Source: Mycolicibacterium peregrinum (GTDB lineage Bacteria; Actinomycetota; Actinomycetes; Mycobacteriales; Mycobacteriaceae). From it: a stretch of DNA of 64,000 bases. Both the position numbers and the translations under genes were made by a program. Position 1 is the first letter of the stretch; every line of letters begins with the position of its first letter. The stretch spans positions 62,001-126,000 of the forward strand of contig NZ_LZSO01000041.1 of NCBI RefSeq assembly GCF_001665785.1, written 5' to 3'. This document shows, piece after piece, positions 8,353 through 16,743 of the stretch. The notes beneath the pieces are model-generated. The model was not told the DNA's origin. It worked only from the letters and a program-made list of their open reading frames with translations, and did no database searches.

Positions 8353-8904
8353 GTGGCGGCGCAGGGACGGGTCGAGGACGGCATCGCGGAATCGACGTTG
8401 CACCTGCTGCGAAGCGGCGGGCCGCGCGCTGTGACGGTCGAGGCGGTGGCCGCGCACTCAGGAATCGCGAAAACGACGATCTACCGGCGACATCCGAATC
8501 GACGGGGCATGCTCGCGAGCGCGCTGTCGCGCCTCGCGTCCCCGGGTCCGGTGGATCCAGATGCGACAGCACCCGAGCGGCTGCGGTGGCTCATCGCGCA
8601 GGCGGTCGGCATGGTCGAGGACGGCATCGGGCTCGGTGGCCTGGCGGCGATGCTCACTGAGGATGACCCCGAATTCACCGCTGTTTTCAGGCGGATCCTC
8701 GTCGACCAACGTGCGGCACTGGCTGCCGTGGTCGATGCCGCAAAAGCCGATGGTTCGATGCGCGCGGACGTCGACACAGTGACCCTGATTGATGCGGTGG
8801 TCGGTGCCTACATCGCCGAAAGCGCCCGCACCGGCGGTGTCCAGGAGGGCTGGGAGGAGCGCTTGTTCCGGCTCTTCTGGCCTACTGTGCGGGCGTCCGA
8901 CTAA
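8353..8904 (+). CDS. TetR/AcrR family transcriptional regulator
   Basis: 183 residues from GTG 8353, chosen because GAAGGAGG lies just upstream (8341–8348); a TTG at 8332 is the only longer option. The N-terminal helix-turn-helix is clear (VTVEAVAAHSGIAKTTIYRRHPNRRGMLASAL). The C-terminal domain resembles the TetR_C_11-type ligand domain (MLTEDDPEFTAVFRRILVDQR). It probably represses itself and the divergent small membrane-protein gene through the double operator at 8259–8300. The ligand is unknown. Confidence 0.85.
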   Translation: MAAQGRVEDGIAESTLHLLRSGGPRAVTVEAVAAHSGIAKTTIYRRHPNRRGMLASALSRLASPGPVDPDATAPERLRWLIAQAVGMVEDGIGLGGLAAMLTEDDPEFTAVFRRILVDQRAALAAVVDAAKADGSMRADVDTVTLIDAVVGAYIAESARTGGVQEGWEERLFRLFWPTVRASD

Positions 8905-8924
8905 GCCACCGGCGTGGATTTCGG

Positions 8925-9332
8925 TTATCGCCGCTGCAACTCGATGACCGGGATGACGCGGTCGGTCTTGGTCTGGTACTCGCCGAATCCGGGTGCTTTA
9001 TCCACGATGCGTGGGTACGCGGCGTCGCGCTCGTCGCGCGGCATCTCTCGCGCGTGCACGTCGTAGGCGTCGGTGCCGATCTCGATGTGGGCATCGGGAT
9101 GCGCGCGCAGATTGTGCAACCACGCGGGGTCGACGTCAGCGCCTGCATAGGAACCGACGATGGCGAGTTTCCCATCGAGGTCGAAGGCCATCACGGGGCT
9201 GACGCGCTCCTTGCCGGACTTGGCTCCGGTGGTGTGCAGCAGGAGCAGGGTCGCACCTTCGAACGGCCCGCCGACCTTGCCTCCATTGGCGCGGAACTCG
9301 GCGATGATGTTGTCATTCCAGTTGTCTGCCAT
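8925..9332 (-). CDS. Deazaflavin (F420)-dependent nitroreductase family protein
   Basis: 135 residues from ATG 9332 (AGGAAGG upstream); the reading to 9356 adds a basic leader with no ribosome-binding site. It is a Ddn/FDOR-B type split beta-barrel with the family features GPFEGATLLLLHTTGAKSGKERVSPV, the GSYAGADVDPAWLHNLRAHPDAHIEIG segment and a PGFGEYQTKTDRVIPVIEL C-terminus. Members use reduced F420 to reduce quinones, nitroimidazoles or enones. Abundance of this family is itself typical of mycobacteria. Physiological substrate unknown. Confidence 0.85.
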   Translation of the reverse strand: MADNWNDNIIAEFRANGGKVGGPFEGATLLLLHTTGAKSGKERVSPVMAFDLDGKLAIVGSYAGADVDPAWLHNLRAHPDAHIEIGTDAYDVHAREMPRDERDAAYPRIVDKAPGFGEYQTKTDRVIPVIELQRR

Positions 9333-9374
9333 GGCTTCCTTCCTACGCCTGCGCACCGCGATGAGGCCCGCGGA

Positions 9375-9839
9375 TCACGAAATCGCCGTCGTGGTGATGT
9401 GGACCGATGAGGTGAGGGTCTGGTGTACCGGGCAGCGCTCGGCGATGCCCATCAACCGTTCCCGTTGGGCGTCGTCGAGATCGCCGACCAACTCGATCTC
9501 GCGATCGATGTGGTCGATCATGCCTTTGGAGGTCTCACAGTCGGCGCAGTCCTTGGCATGAATACGGGAGTGCCGCAACGCAACTCGTACCTGTTGAAGC
9601 GGCCAGTCTTTGCGGTTGGCATACATCCGCACCGTCATGGACGTACACGCACCCAGGCCGGCCAGCACCAGGTCATAGGGATTCGGGCCGGCGTCGCCGC
9701 CCACCGGGAGGGGCTCGTCGGCGATGAGTTGGTGGCGTCCGGCGGTGATCTGCTGGGTGTAGGTGCCGGCGCCCGTCTCGGCCACGGTCACCACACCGAC
9801 CGGCGATGCGGTGTCGCGCCCGGGTTCCTCAGATGTCAT
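9375..9839 (-). CDS. OsmC family peroxidase-like protein
   Basis: 154 residues. OsmC/Ohr fold with the two reactive cysteines in the usual places: the GLGACTSMTVRMYANRK segment and the AERCPVHQTL segment. The long, His/Cys-containing loop between them (HSRIHAKDCADCETSKGM) is typical of the YhfA-like OsmC branch. Members reduce organic hydroperoxides using thiols. It stands alone between the nitroreductase (36 bp away, same strand) and the divergent amidase, so it could be co-transcribed with the nitroreductase as a redox-stress pair. Confidence 0.85.
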   Translation of the reverse strand: MTSEEPGRDTASPVGVVTVAETGAGTYTQQITAGRHQLIADEPLPVGGDAGPNPYDLVLAGLGACTSMTVRMYANRKDWPLQQVRVALRHSRIHAKDCADCETSKGMIDHIDREIELVGDLDDAQRERLMGIAERCPVHQTLTSSVHITTTAIS

Positions 9840-10011
9840 CCGGCTCTCCTCAACAAGTCGATCGATGGCTTTTCAGACCGGATCGTCGCATGAGTTGTCT
9901 GTCCGCAACCTGGGTACCGCGCGCATACGGGGAACTGCGCGAAAAGGGGGACCAGCTGTTGCAGGAAGTGGGATTTTATGGCTCCCTCAGCGCGCGTTTA
10001 GCGTCGGATTC

Positions 10012-11461
10012 ATGGAGTGGAATTTTCAGTCGGCCGGTGAGTTGGCGGTCGCGTTGCGCGCCGGTGAAGTGTCCTCAGCCGAACTGACCGAGGCGGCGAT
10101 CGCCGGGATCGAGCGGGACGACCCGGTGATCAACGCGATCTGTGTGCCCGACTTCGACCGGGCACGGGAGACCGCGCGGGACGCCGACCGGGCACGTGCC
10201 CGGGGCGAAGACCGGCCGCTGCTGGGTATTCCGGTGACGGTCAAGGAGTCCTACAACATGGCGGGGCTGCCCACGACCTGGGGCATGCCGCAGTACCGGG
10301 ACTTCCGGCCGGCCGAGGATTCGGTACAGGTGTCGCGGCTCAAGGCTGCCGGTGCGGTGGTGCTCGGTAAGACCAACGTCCCGTTGGGGCTGCAAGACAT
10401 CCAGACGTTCAACGAGATCTACGGCACCACCAACAATCCGTGGGACAGCGGTCGTACCTCGGGCGGATCCTCCGGCGGCTCGGCGGCGGCCCTGGCCTCC
10501 GGGTTCGGCGCCCTGTCCATCGGTTCCGACCTCGCCGGATCGCTGCGGACCCCCGCGCATTTCTGCGGCGTCTACGCGCACAAGCCGACCCTCGGACTGG
10601 CCGCGATCCGCGGTATGGCCCCGCCGTCGACACCGGCCCTGCCGACCGAGTCCGACCTCGCCGTCGTCGGTCCGATGGCGCGCACCGCCCGCGATCTCGC
10701 GCTCCTGCTCGACGTGATGGCAGGACCGGACCCGCTGACTCTCGGTGTGGCACATCGGGTGTCGCTGCCGCCGCCGCGTCACGAGAGCCTCGGTGACTTC
10801 CGGGTCCTGGTCCTCGACGAGCATCCGTTCCTCGCGACCGGTGCCGCGGTGCACGCCGGCATCAACCGGGCGGCCGACGCTCTGCTTGCCGGTGGTGCCC
10901 GCGTCGAACGACACAGTCCGCTGCTTCCCGATCTGGCCGATGCCGCGGTGCTGTACACGCAGTTGCTGTTCTCGGGCTCCGCGGCGCGATTCCCCGTCGA
11001 CGCCTACGAGCAGCTGCGGATCCGTGCGGCCGGTCTGAGTGCAGACGACCAGAGCCTCGATGCGGCTCGGTTGCGTGGGATGGTGTTGAGCCATCGCGAT
11101 TGGATCGAGGTGAACAACCGTCGCGAACTCCACCGTCAAGGTTGGCGACAGTTGTTCGGCGAGTTCGATGTCGTGGTGTCCGATCACGCCGACTCCCGCG
11201 TTCCCGCATGACCACAACCCGGATCTGTTGGAACGTCGGATCGATGTCGACGGTGTCGAGTACGCGTACTTCGACCAGCTCGTCTGGGCCGGTCTGGCCA
11301 CCATGCCCGGCCTGCCCGCTACCGCCGTACCCGCGGGGCGGTCCGCCGGGGGACTGCCAGTGGGTGTGCAGCTCATCGGTCCACTGTTCGAGGACCGCAC
11401 CCCGCTGAGGCTGGCCGAACTGCTCGAACAGCGGATCGGCGGCTTTCGAGCACCCCGGTAG
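10012..11461 (+). pseudogene. Amidase, interrupted by a frameshift near 11179
   Basis: An amidase-signature enzyme in two frames. The first frame runs from ATG 10012 and has the Ser-cisSer-Lys triad: Lys78 (PVTVKES), cis-Ser153 (GGSSGGS) and Ser177 (GSDLAGS). It ends with a stop at 11209–11211 after the unrelated residues DHADSRVPA. The homologous C-terminus continues in the next frame from about 11180 (PITPTPAFPHDHNPDLLERRI...GLPVGVQLIGP) to the stop at 11461. Reading across gives one amidase of about 483 residues, the family's normal length. Either the gene is recently inactivated or the assembly has a small indel at 11179. No other decay is visible. Confidence 0.85.
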
Positions 11462-11476
11462 GACGTACGGCCGCGC

Positions 11477-12343
11477 TCAGTCCGCCAACGTCACCTCGAC
11501 CGACGCCAGGCGTCGCGGATCGCCGATGATGTCGATGACATGGATCCGGCCGTCCCGAATATCGAGGCGCAGTAGGGACTTGAGGTGACCGGCGGGTGCG
11601 ACGACGATGCCCGCGGCGCCGTCGAGAACGGCGACCTCGCCGCCGCGCGCTGTCGCGGCGAACATCTTGGACTCCTCGACGAACTCCCGGGCGCCCCGCA
11701 GCTCGACGGGAATGTGCCCGCCGACGAGCACGCGGTCCACGCGGCGCACCACGTCGGGGTCGAGGATCTCCAGCAGAGCGTCGAGGTCGCCCTCCTGCGA
11801 GGCTGCCACGAAAGCTCGCGCGACGGCCAGGTGCTCGGCGGTGGGGCGAGCCGCGCCGGTTGCACCCCGCACCCGCTCCCGGGCCCGGCTGGCCAGTTTC
11901 TTGGTGGCTGCCGGCGTGCGGTCGAGCAGCGCGGCGATGTCGTCGAAGGGCATGGCGAAGGCGTCGTGCAGAACGAACGCCACGCGCTGGGCGGGGGAGA
12001 GCCGGTCGAGCACCACCAGCAGGGCGCGGCCCACCGACTCGGCCATGGCCACCTGTTCGTCGGCGGCCGGAGCCACGGCAGCAGGAACGTGCTCGTCGGC
12101 GCCGAGCACTTCCGCGCGGCGTTTCCGCTCCCGGAGTCGGTCGAGGCATTCGTGGGCGGTCACAGTGGTGAACCAGCCGGTTGGATTGGTCACCTCGGCG
12201 ATGCCGCGCCGGCTGACCTTCAGCCACGCGGCCTGGACCGCGTCGTCGGCGTCATGCACCGAGCCGAGCAGTCGGTGGGCGACCTCGCGTAGGTGGTGCC
12301 GATCCTCCTCGAACCGGGCGGCCAGGGTCTCCAGATCGGTCAC
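11477..12343 (-). CDS. ECF41-type RNA polymerase sigma factor with SnoaL-like C-terminal domain
   Basis: 288 residues from GTG 12343. Residues 1–165 hold sigma regions 2 and 4 (VAHRLLGSVHDADDAVQAAWLK; LSPAQRVAFVLHDAFAMPFDDIAALLDRTPAATKKLASRARERV). The remaining 110 or so residues form a SnoaL/NTF2-like domain typical of ECF41/SigJ-type factors, which replaces a separate anti-sigma protein and modulates activity in cis. It is divergent from a DoxX-like gene. A near-match to the ECF41 promoter pattern (GGTCACA at 12338, CGTC at 12360) lies upstream of that gene. Confidence 0.88.
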   Translation of the reverse strand: MTDLETLAARFEEDRHHLREVAHRLLGSVHDADDAVQAAWLKVSRRGIAEVTNPTGWFTTVTAHECLDRLRERKRRAEVLGADEHVPAAVAPAADEQVAMAESVGRALLVVLDRLSPAQRVAFVLHDAFAMPFDDIAALLDRTPAATKKLASRARERVRGATGAARPTAEHLAVARAFVAASQEGDLDALLEILDPDVVRRVDRVLVGGHIPVELRGAREFVEESKMFAATARGGEVAVLDGAAGIVVAPAGHLKSLLRLDIRDGRIHVIDIIGDPRRLASVEVTLAD

Positions 12344-12363
12344 AGCGTCACCTTCCGGGCGTC
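12338..12363 (+). promoter_or_regulatory. Candidate ECF41-type promoter for the DoxX-like gene
   Basis: GGTCACA (12338–12344) and CGTC (12360–12363), with a 15-bp spacer, resemble the TGTCACA/CGTC pattern I recall for ECF41 targets. The first base and possibly the spacer length deviate. It overlaps the start codon of the divergent sigma gene and would give a leader of about 50 nt before 12421. Suggestive only. Confidence 0.3.
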
Positions 12364-12420
12364 GGAAACGTCATCAAGGTGAACCACCACCGCAGCATCC
12401 GAACATGGGAGACGACCATC

Positions 12421-12783
12421 ATGACCCTACAACTCGGCATGATCGCGGCCGTGATCGTCGCGATCGCCATCGTGGCCAATGGGGCGATGGCTGTCGCGGA
12501 CCTCGCCGCGGTCCGCTTCGTCCTCGCGAACTCCGCCGAGGTCGGTGTCCCGCGGAGTTGGGTACCGACCCTCGGACTGCTCAAGGGCGCGGGCGCGGTC
12601 GGACTGCTCGTGGGCCTGTTGGCCTTCCCGCCGCTGGGTATCGCCGCCGCGATCGGGCTGATCGCGTTCTTCGTCGGCGCCGTCATCACCCATATCCGTG
12701 CGGGCGTGTTCTACAACATCGCCTTTCCCGCCGCGTTCCTCGTGCTCGCGGTCCTCGCGCTTGGGGCCTTCCTGGCGGGCTGA
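12421..12783 (+). CDS. DoxX-like membrane protein
   Basis: 120 residues, four predicted transmembrane helices, with the DoxX_2-type pattern: helix 1 (MIAAVIVAIAIVANGAMAVADL), SWVPTLGLLKGAGAVGLLVGLL, IAAAIGLIAFFVGAVITHIRAG and a final helix. ATG 12421 is chosen over upstream readings because it begins directly with helix 1. The role of DoxX-like proteins is mostly unknown; some link membrane redox and thiol stress. Divergent position suggests control by the neighbouring ECF41 sigma factor, which elsewhere often pairs with carboxymuconolactone-decarboxylase-like or DoxX-like genes. Confidence 0.75.
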   Translation: MTLQLGMIAAVIVAIAIVANGAMAVADLAAVRFVLANSAEVGVPRSWVPTLGLLKGAGAVGLLVGLLAFPPLGIAAAIGLIAFFVGAVITHIRAGVFYNIAFPAAFLVLAVLALGAFLAG

Positions 12784-12812
12784 CCCTGGCTGCGGATGCC
12801 AGGAACTGCAAA

Positions 12813-12839
12813 GGCCCCATCCCTCGTGGAATGGAGCCT
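12813..12839. terminator. Possible bidirectional hairpin terminator
   Basis: An imperfect stem (GGCCCCATCC / GGAATGGAGCC with a short CTCGT loop and one bulge) lies between the convergent DoxX-like and whiB3 genes. There is no clear U-tract, as is common for mycobacterial terminators. Weak support. Confidence 0.35.
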
Positions 12840-12872
12840 CTGCAGGTCGGCGTGTGAAGTTTGCTGTGGGAG

Positions 12873-13163
12873 TCAGGCGCTGCGGCGGATGCCCCGCTTG
12901 AGCAGGAGCTCGCGCTCGGACTCGCTCAAGCCGCCCCAGATGCCGTAGGGCTCGCCGACGGCGAGCGCGTGGGTGCGGCACTGAGTGATCACCGGGCAGC
13001 TGCGGCACATCTCCTTGGCGCGAACCTCTCGCTGCGCCCGGGCGCGCCCGCGCTCGCCGTCGGGATGGAAGAACACTGACGAATCGACTCCACGGCAAAG
13101 TCCCTGCATTTGCCAATCCCAGATATCCGCATTGGGTCCGGGAAGTTGCTGCGGCTGCGGCAT
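12873..13163 (-). CDS. whiB3: WhiB3, iron–sulfur redox-sensing transcriptional regulator
   Basis: 96 residues from ATG 13163 (MPQPQQLPGPNADIWDWQ), almost identical at the N-terminus to M. tuberculosis WhiB3. The four [4Fe-4S] ligands are Cys22 (GLCRG) and the CRSCPVITQC set. The GIWGG turn and the basic C-terminal LLLKRGIRRSA follow. It lacks about six residues seen before the final basic stretch in the M. tuberculosis protein as I recall it. WhiB3 senses O2/NO and redox state and controls lipid and redox metabolism, binding with the principal sigma factor. A longer frame to 13262 exists but does not match the family start. The roughly 440-bp region upstream is non-coding. Confidence 0.93.
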   Translation of the reverse strand: MPQPQQLPGPNADIWDWQMQGLCRGVDSSVFFHPDGERGRARAQREVRAKEMCRSCPVITQCRTHALAVGEPYGIWGGLSESERELLLKRGIRRSA

Positions 13164-13600
13164 TTGGAAAACCCCTCTCTGCTCGCCCATTTCGCCAAAA
13201 GTGGGCGGGTTTGAGTCGGTGGAACCGAACTGAGCACATGTCGCCGATGACCGCTCGTGCACACAAACTAGGGGGGTCCGATAAAGCGAGTCAATACCTT
13301 GCCGATGTGCTAAAGGACATAACCGCAGGTCGAGAATTTACATCACGTTCATCGTTGTGACGCGGTGGCCGAGACATGGGTGTTAAGGATCTGCTAGAGG
13401 TCTTCGGATTTTCCCTGCTCGGACCGGAGGTGCCGTCATACGCTATTCCGGGCGGTCGATAGTTAGTTGACGTGCCATTAACATTCGCGCCATCAATTGT
13501 TAACTAATTGTCTCCGGCAACGTGAATTTCGGCGTATCCGTCGGTACCGGGTTGCCCACGAACCCGGCGGTACCGACGGTATTGATAGCGTCGCTGACCG
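13164..13600. other. 437-bp intergenic region upstream of whiB3 and the Rv3415c-like gene
   Basis: No convincing gene. It must hold the whiB3 promoter and leader (minus strand) and the promoter of the gene at 13601. Visible elements are AT-rich palindromic stretches around 13461–13510 (ATTAAC..., CAATTGTTAACTAATTG), unusual in this GC-rich window, and a strong hairpin at 13540–13577. Confidence 0.6.
13540..13577. other. Strong inverted repeat upstream of the Rv3415c-like gene
   Basis: GTCGGTACCGGGTT (13540–13553) pairs with AACCCGGCGGTACCGAC (13561–13577) around a 7-nt loop, with a 3-nt bulge. It ends 23 bp before the ATG at 13601, so it is either an operator or a leader hairpin that could hide the ribosome-binding site. 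Confidence 0.5.
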
Positions 13601-14398
13601 ATGACTGCAATCGCAGGGGACGCCGCCGTGCTGGCCGATGCCGCGTTCGGGGCCGACCCCGGCCGCTGGCCGCTGCCCAGCGCGACCACTCCGCACGAGC
13701 GTTGGCTGCGGGCGGTCGCCGCCGGCGGGCAGGGGCGCTACGCCTGTGCGCTCACCGAGCTCGCCGAGATCCTGCGGTGCCAGGACTCCGGTCCGTTGGT
13801 GTCGCTGGCCCACAGCACCCGCGCCTCGTTTCTTCGCCAGCTCGGCGGGCACGCCCGCGCTCGCGGCGCCGACGGCCACGCGTGGGCTCACCGCGGTGAC
13901 GATGACGAGGCCGCCGCCGATGCGCTCGTCGGGCTCGCCGCCGACGCCCTGGGGATGGGTCGGTACGGGCTGTCGGCCCGACTGCTCGACCGGGCGCGGG
14001 CCATCGACACCCCCGGCGACTCGCGGCAGCCGATCCGGCTGTCGTGGGTGGGCGCCGAACTGGCCATGGTCCAGGGGCGCGGCGCCGAAGCAGTCGAACA
14101 TGCCCGATGCGGAGTCGCGGCCGCGGCCGGTCACCGCTCGACGCGCCACGCCGTCAAATCCGACGTCGTGCTGGCCGCGGCGCTGTGCAGTGCCGGCGAG
14201 CTCGACGCCGCGCGGGAGGTCGCCGATGCGGCGCTGCCGGCCACCGAGAAATTCGGCCTGATCCCGCTGCGCTGGGCCTTGGCCTGCGTGCTGGCCGACA
14301 TCGGCAGCGACTCCCACGACGCTGCCCAAATCAACCGGATCCGGGACCTCGGCGCCGATACAGTGCGTCGCAGAGGCGGGGTGTGGGCCGGCGCCTAG
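13601..14398 (+). CDS. Conserved mycobacterial protein (Rv3415c-like), helical-repeat type
   Basis: 265 residues. In this order (whiB3, this gene, sigD) it corresponds to M. tuberculosis Rv3415c. The sequence is Ala/Arg-rich and almost entirely helical, with repeated patterns such as HERWLRAVAAGGQGRYACALTELAEIL, ADALVGLAADALGMGRYGLSARLLDRARAI and VLAAALCSAGELDAAREVADAAL, which look like degenerate TPR hairpins. No signal peptide or catalytic motif. A role linked to SigD is possible because it lies directly upstream on the same strand (about 100 bp), but there is no direct evidence. Confidence 0.75.
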   Translation: MTAIAGDAAVLADAAFGADPGRWPLPSATTPHERWLRAVAAGGQGRYACALTELAEILRCQDSGPLVSLAHSTRASFLRQLGGHARARGADGHAWAHRGDDDEAAADALVGLAADALGMGRYGLSARLLDRARAIDTPGDSRQPIRLSWVGAELAMVQGRGAEAVEHARCGVAAAAGHRSTRHAVKSDVVLAAALCSAGELDAAREVADAALPATEKFGLIPLRWALACVLADIGSDSHDAAQINRIRDLGADTVRRRGGVWAGA

Positions 14399-14499
14399 AT
14401 CCGGCACAGGCAGGGCCCTGCCTCATCGATCGTTATTGTTTAGCTGAGCCAATCCGCCCCGAGTGTCGGTGCAACGTAACGCTGGAGAGATCGCCCACG

Positions 14500-15078
14500 A
14501 TGACAAGTTCGGGAGACCGTCTCGACATTGTCGTTGCTGACGCAGTGGCAGGTGATCGGAACGCGCTCTCGGAAGTGCTGGAGATCATTCGGCCGATCGT
14601 CGTTCGGTATGTCCGGGCGAGGGTGGGGGCGACCGAGCGCAGTGGTCTATCAGCTGATGACGTTGCGCAGGAGGTTTGCTTGGCCGCCATTACGGCGCTG
14701 CCGCGCTACAAGGATCAGGGACGCCCGTTCCTGGCCTTTGTCTACGGCATCGCTGCGCACAAGGTTGCTGACGCGCATCGCGCGGCAGCCAGGAACCGTG
14801 CCGAGCCCACCGAGGTGGTGCCCGAGCGGTTTTCCCTTGACGCGGGGCCCGAGCAGACCGCTCTCGACACCGAGTCCTCCGAACGGATGGCCAGGCTGCT
14901 GTCCGTGCTGCCCGAGAAACAGCGCGAGATCCTGATTCTGCGCATCGTGGTCGGCATGAGCGCCGAGGAGACCGCGGAGGCCGTCGGAAGCACCGCCGGC
15001 GCCGTGCGCGTTGCGCAGCACCGTGCGCTGGCGCGCCTGAAGAACGAGATCATGGCGACGGGGCGCGACCATGCCTGA
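14500..15078 (+). CDS. sigD: ECF RNA polymerase sigma factor SigD
   Basis: 192 residues from ATG 14500. Region 2 (VVRYVRARVGATERSGLSADDVAQEVCLAAITALPRYKDQGRPFLAFVYGIAAHKVADAHR) and region 4 (LPEKQREILILRIVVGMSAEETAEAVGSTAGAVRVAQHRALARLK) are complete. It matches mycobacterial SigD, which in M. tuberculosis supports stationary-phase and stringent-response expression and is held inactive by RsdA. The rsdA start lies inside the sigD end (8-bp overlap), so the pair is translationally coupled. Confidence 0.93.
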   Translation: MTSSGDRLDIVVADAVAGDRNALSEVLEIIRPIVVRYVRARVGATERSGLSADDVAQEVCLAAITALPRYKDQGRPFLAFVYGIAAHKVADAHRAAARNRAEPTEVVPERFSLDAGPEQTALDTESSERMARLLSVLPEKQREILILRIVVGMSAEETAEAVGSTAGAVRVAQHRALARLKNEIMATGRDHA

Positions 15079-16240
15079 CTTCGGCCGCTGGACCTCAAAC
15101 GGTGGTGATCCGTCCCTCAACGAGATCAACCGGTCCGAGAAATTCATCGAGGCGCTGTCCCTCGAGCGGCAGGTCTATGCGACCGACCGGGAGGAGGCCG
15201 AACTGGCCGTCCTGCTGGCCGGGTGGCGCGACGACGCCCGACAAACCCCGATGACGGGCATCGCGACACCGCGTGAGGCCGTCAAAGCACTCGACAAGGC
15301 GACCGGGCAGGGCCGGGTGCGCATCCCGATGGCGCTGGTGGGCTCCATGGCCGCCGCGGTGCTGTGCCTCGGCGGGTTCGGTGCGGCCGTGTACGGCTCC
15401 GGCCCGGGCGATGCCCTCTACGGTGTGCGCGGACTGGTCTTCGGGTCCGCGCCGGTGACCCGCGACGTGGGCGTCGAACTGGCGTCGAGCGAGCTCAAGC
15501 AGGTTCAGCAGATGATCGACGATGGCCAGTGGGAGCAGGCCCAGCAGAAGCTGCAGACCATCACCACCACGGTCGCCACCGTCGGCGACGAGCAGCGCAA
15601 GCAGGAACTCGTCGACCAGTGGCAGCAACTGTCGGTCAAGGTGGAGAACCGGGACCCGAACGCGACCGTGCCGCCCGATGCGCCGCCGGTGGTGCTACCC
15701 GAGGTGACGGTGACGACGACGCCGCAGTCCCCGTCTACGCCGGGGGAGACGTCGCCGACAGCGCCGTCGACACCCACAACTGGGCCTTCGACCTCGCCGA
15801 CTGAGCCCAGCCCGGGTTCGGAGACGTCCACGTCACCCACGTCGCCGTCGGAGAACCCGACGTCGCAACCGACGACCAGCCAGCCGTCGACGCCGCCGTC
15901 GACGACCACGGCCCCGTCGAGCAGTGCCGAGCCGCCGGCCCCGGCGACAGAGTCCTCGCCCGCCGCGACGCCGGCAGCGCCTCACACGTCCTCGGCGCCC
16001 ACCACCTCGGCGGCGCCAGCGGCCGAAGCGCCCGCGGTAACCACTACGACTGTCGCGCCGGCCGTCGAGCCGACATCCGTGCCGTCAGCGCCGTCGGTCC
16101 GTACCACGCAGGCCGCACCTGTGGAGCCCAGCAGTGGCGGAGGTCACGAAAGCCCGTCGGGTGGACACAACGGCGGATCCCCGGCATTGCCGGGGATCGA
16201 AGTGCCCCTGTTGCCGGGGCTAGGCGGAGGTCAGCGGTAG
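15071..16240 (+). CDS. rsdA: RsdA, membrane anti-sigma factor for SigD
   Basis: 389 residues starting inside sigD. The N-terminal 80 or so residues are the cytoplasmic sigma-binding domain (EINRSEKFIEALSLERQ...ELAVLLAGWRDDARQTPM), without the zinc-binding motif of most ECF anti-sigmas, as known for RsdA. One transmembrane helix spans about 86–107. Outside the membrane there is a helical DUF-type segment (LASSELKQVQQMIDDGQWEQAQQKLQ) and a long Thr/Ser/Pro-rich low-complexity stalk (about 210–350), ending Gly-rich. In M. tuberculosis RsdA is degraded by ClpP1P2 to release SigD. The 3' end overlaps the convergent Rv3412-like gene by 10 bp. Confidence 0.92.
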   Translation: MPDFGRWTSNGGDPSLNEINRSEKFIEALSLERQVYATDREEAELAVLLAGWRDDARQTPMTGIATPREAVKALDKATGQGRVRIPMALVGSMAAAVLCLGGFGAAVYGSGPGDALYGVRGLVFGSAPVTRDVGVELASSELKQVQQMIDDGQWEQAQQKLQTITTTVATVGDEQRKQELVDQWQQLSVKVENRDPNATVPPDAPPVVLPEVTVTTTPQSPSTPGETSPTAPSTPTTGPSTSPTEPSPGSETSTSPTSPSENPTSQPTTSQPSTPPSTTTAPSSSAEPPAPATESSPAATPAAPHTSSAPTTSAAPAAEAPAVTTTTVAPAVEPTSVPSAPSVRTTQAAPVEPSSGGGHESPSGGHNGGSPALPGIEVPLLPGLGGGQR

Positions 16241-16635
16241 CCGTCGGTGTCCGAGGTGGCCTCGTTGAGGGAGGCGTCGGCATACCCGCGGCAGTAGTCC
16301 CACGTCACGTAGGCATCGGGCTCGGGGTCGTAGGCCGGCTCGTGCGGGCGCACCGTGCCGTCGACGAGCAGCTGCAGCAGGTTGGCCCGCAGCATGTCCC
16401 AGTCGTGGTAGTGGTCCTGCTGGCATTCGTCACAGCAGACGACGAGACCGCGAATTCCCTTGTGCGCCAACAGCGCCTCGTATACCGCGAGATCAGCTAG
16501 ATCAGCCTCGACAGCCGTCCGTTCCTGGGGGTCCAGAGGCTGGCCCGGCTCGATCGCGTCCAGCGCAGCAGAAGGATCGCAAGGATCATCGGCAAACGGA
16601 TCGGGCGGCAAACCAGGGGGGAGGTGGTCACGCAC
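16231..16635 (-). CDS. DUF5319-type protein (Rv3412-like)
   Basis: 134 residues from GTG 16635 (VRDHLPPGLPPDPFADDPCDPSAALDAIEPGQ), the start that matches the recalled M. tuberculosis Rv3412; the open frame extends to 16713 but that part lies in the guaB2 promoter region. A CCDECQQDHYHDWDMLRANLLQLL segment (three Cys, two His) may bind metal. It is strongly conserved in actinobacteria with unknown function. It is divergent from guaB2 and convergent with rsdA. Confidence 0.85.
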   Translation of the reverse strand: MRDHLPPGLPPDPFADDPCDPSAALDAIEPGQPLDPQERTAVEADLADLAVYEALLAHKGIRGLVVCCDECQQDHYHDWDMLRANLLQLLVDGTVRPHEPAYDPEPDAYVTWDYCRGYADASLNEATSDTDGYR

Positions 16636-16743
16636 GAGTCCCACACTACGCAGCCGCACAGGTATCGCGCCAGCCGTCCTGATGCGCGGGGGGATGTGCA
16701 CCCTGAGGTGCAAGGAACGGCAACATCACTGTAAATAACCGAG

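Noticed and set aside
12873..13163. Six-residue gap near the WhiB3 C-terminus compared with M. tuberculosis
   Set aside because: Probably normal variation between fast-growing mycobacteria and M. tuberculosis; all Fe–S ligands are intact.
12427..13266. Large minus-strand frame across the DoxX-like gene into whiB3
   Set aside because: Composition is Arg/Glu-rich without motifs, and it conflicts with two well-supported genes.
15700..16130. Thr/Ser/Pro-rich low-complexity stretch in rsdA as a possible frameshift or repeat element
   Set aside because: The frame is continuous and a Pro/Thr-rich extracytoplasmic stalk is normal for RsdA.
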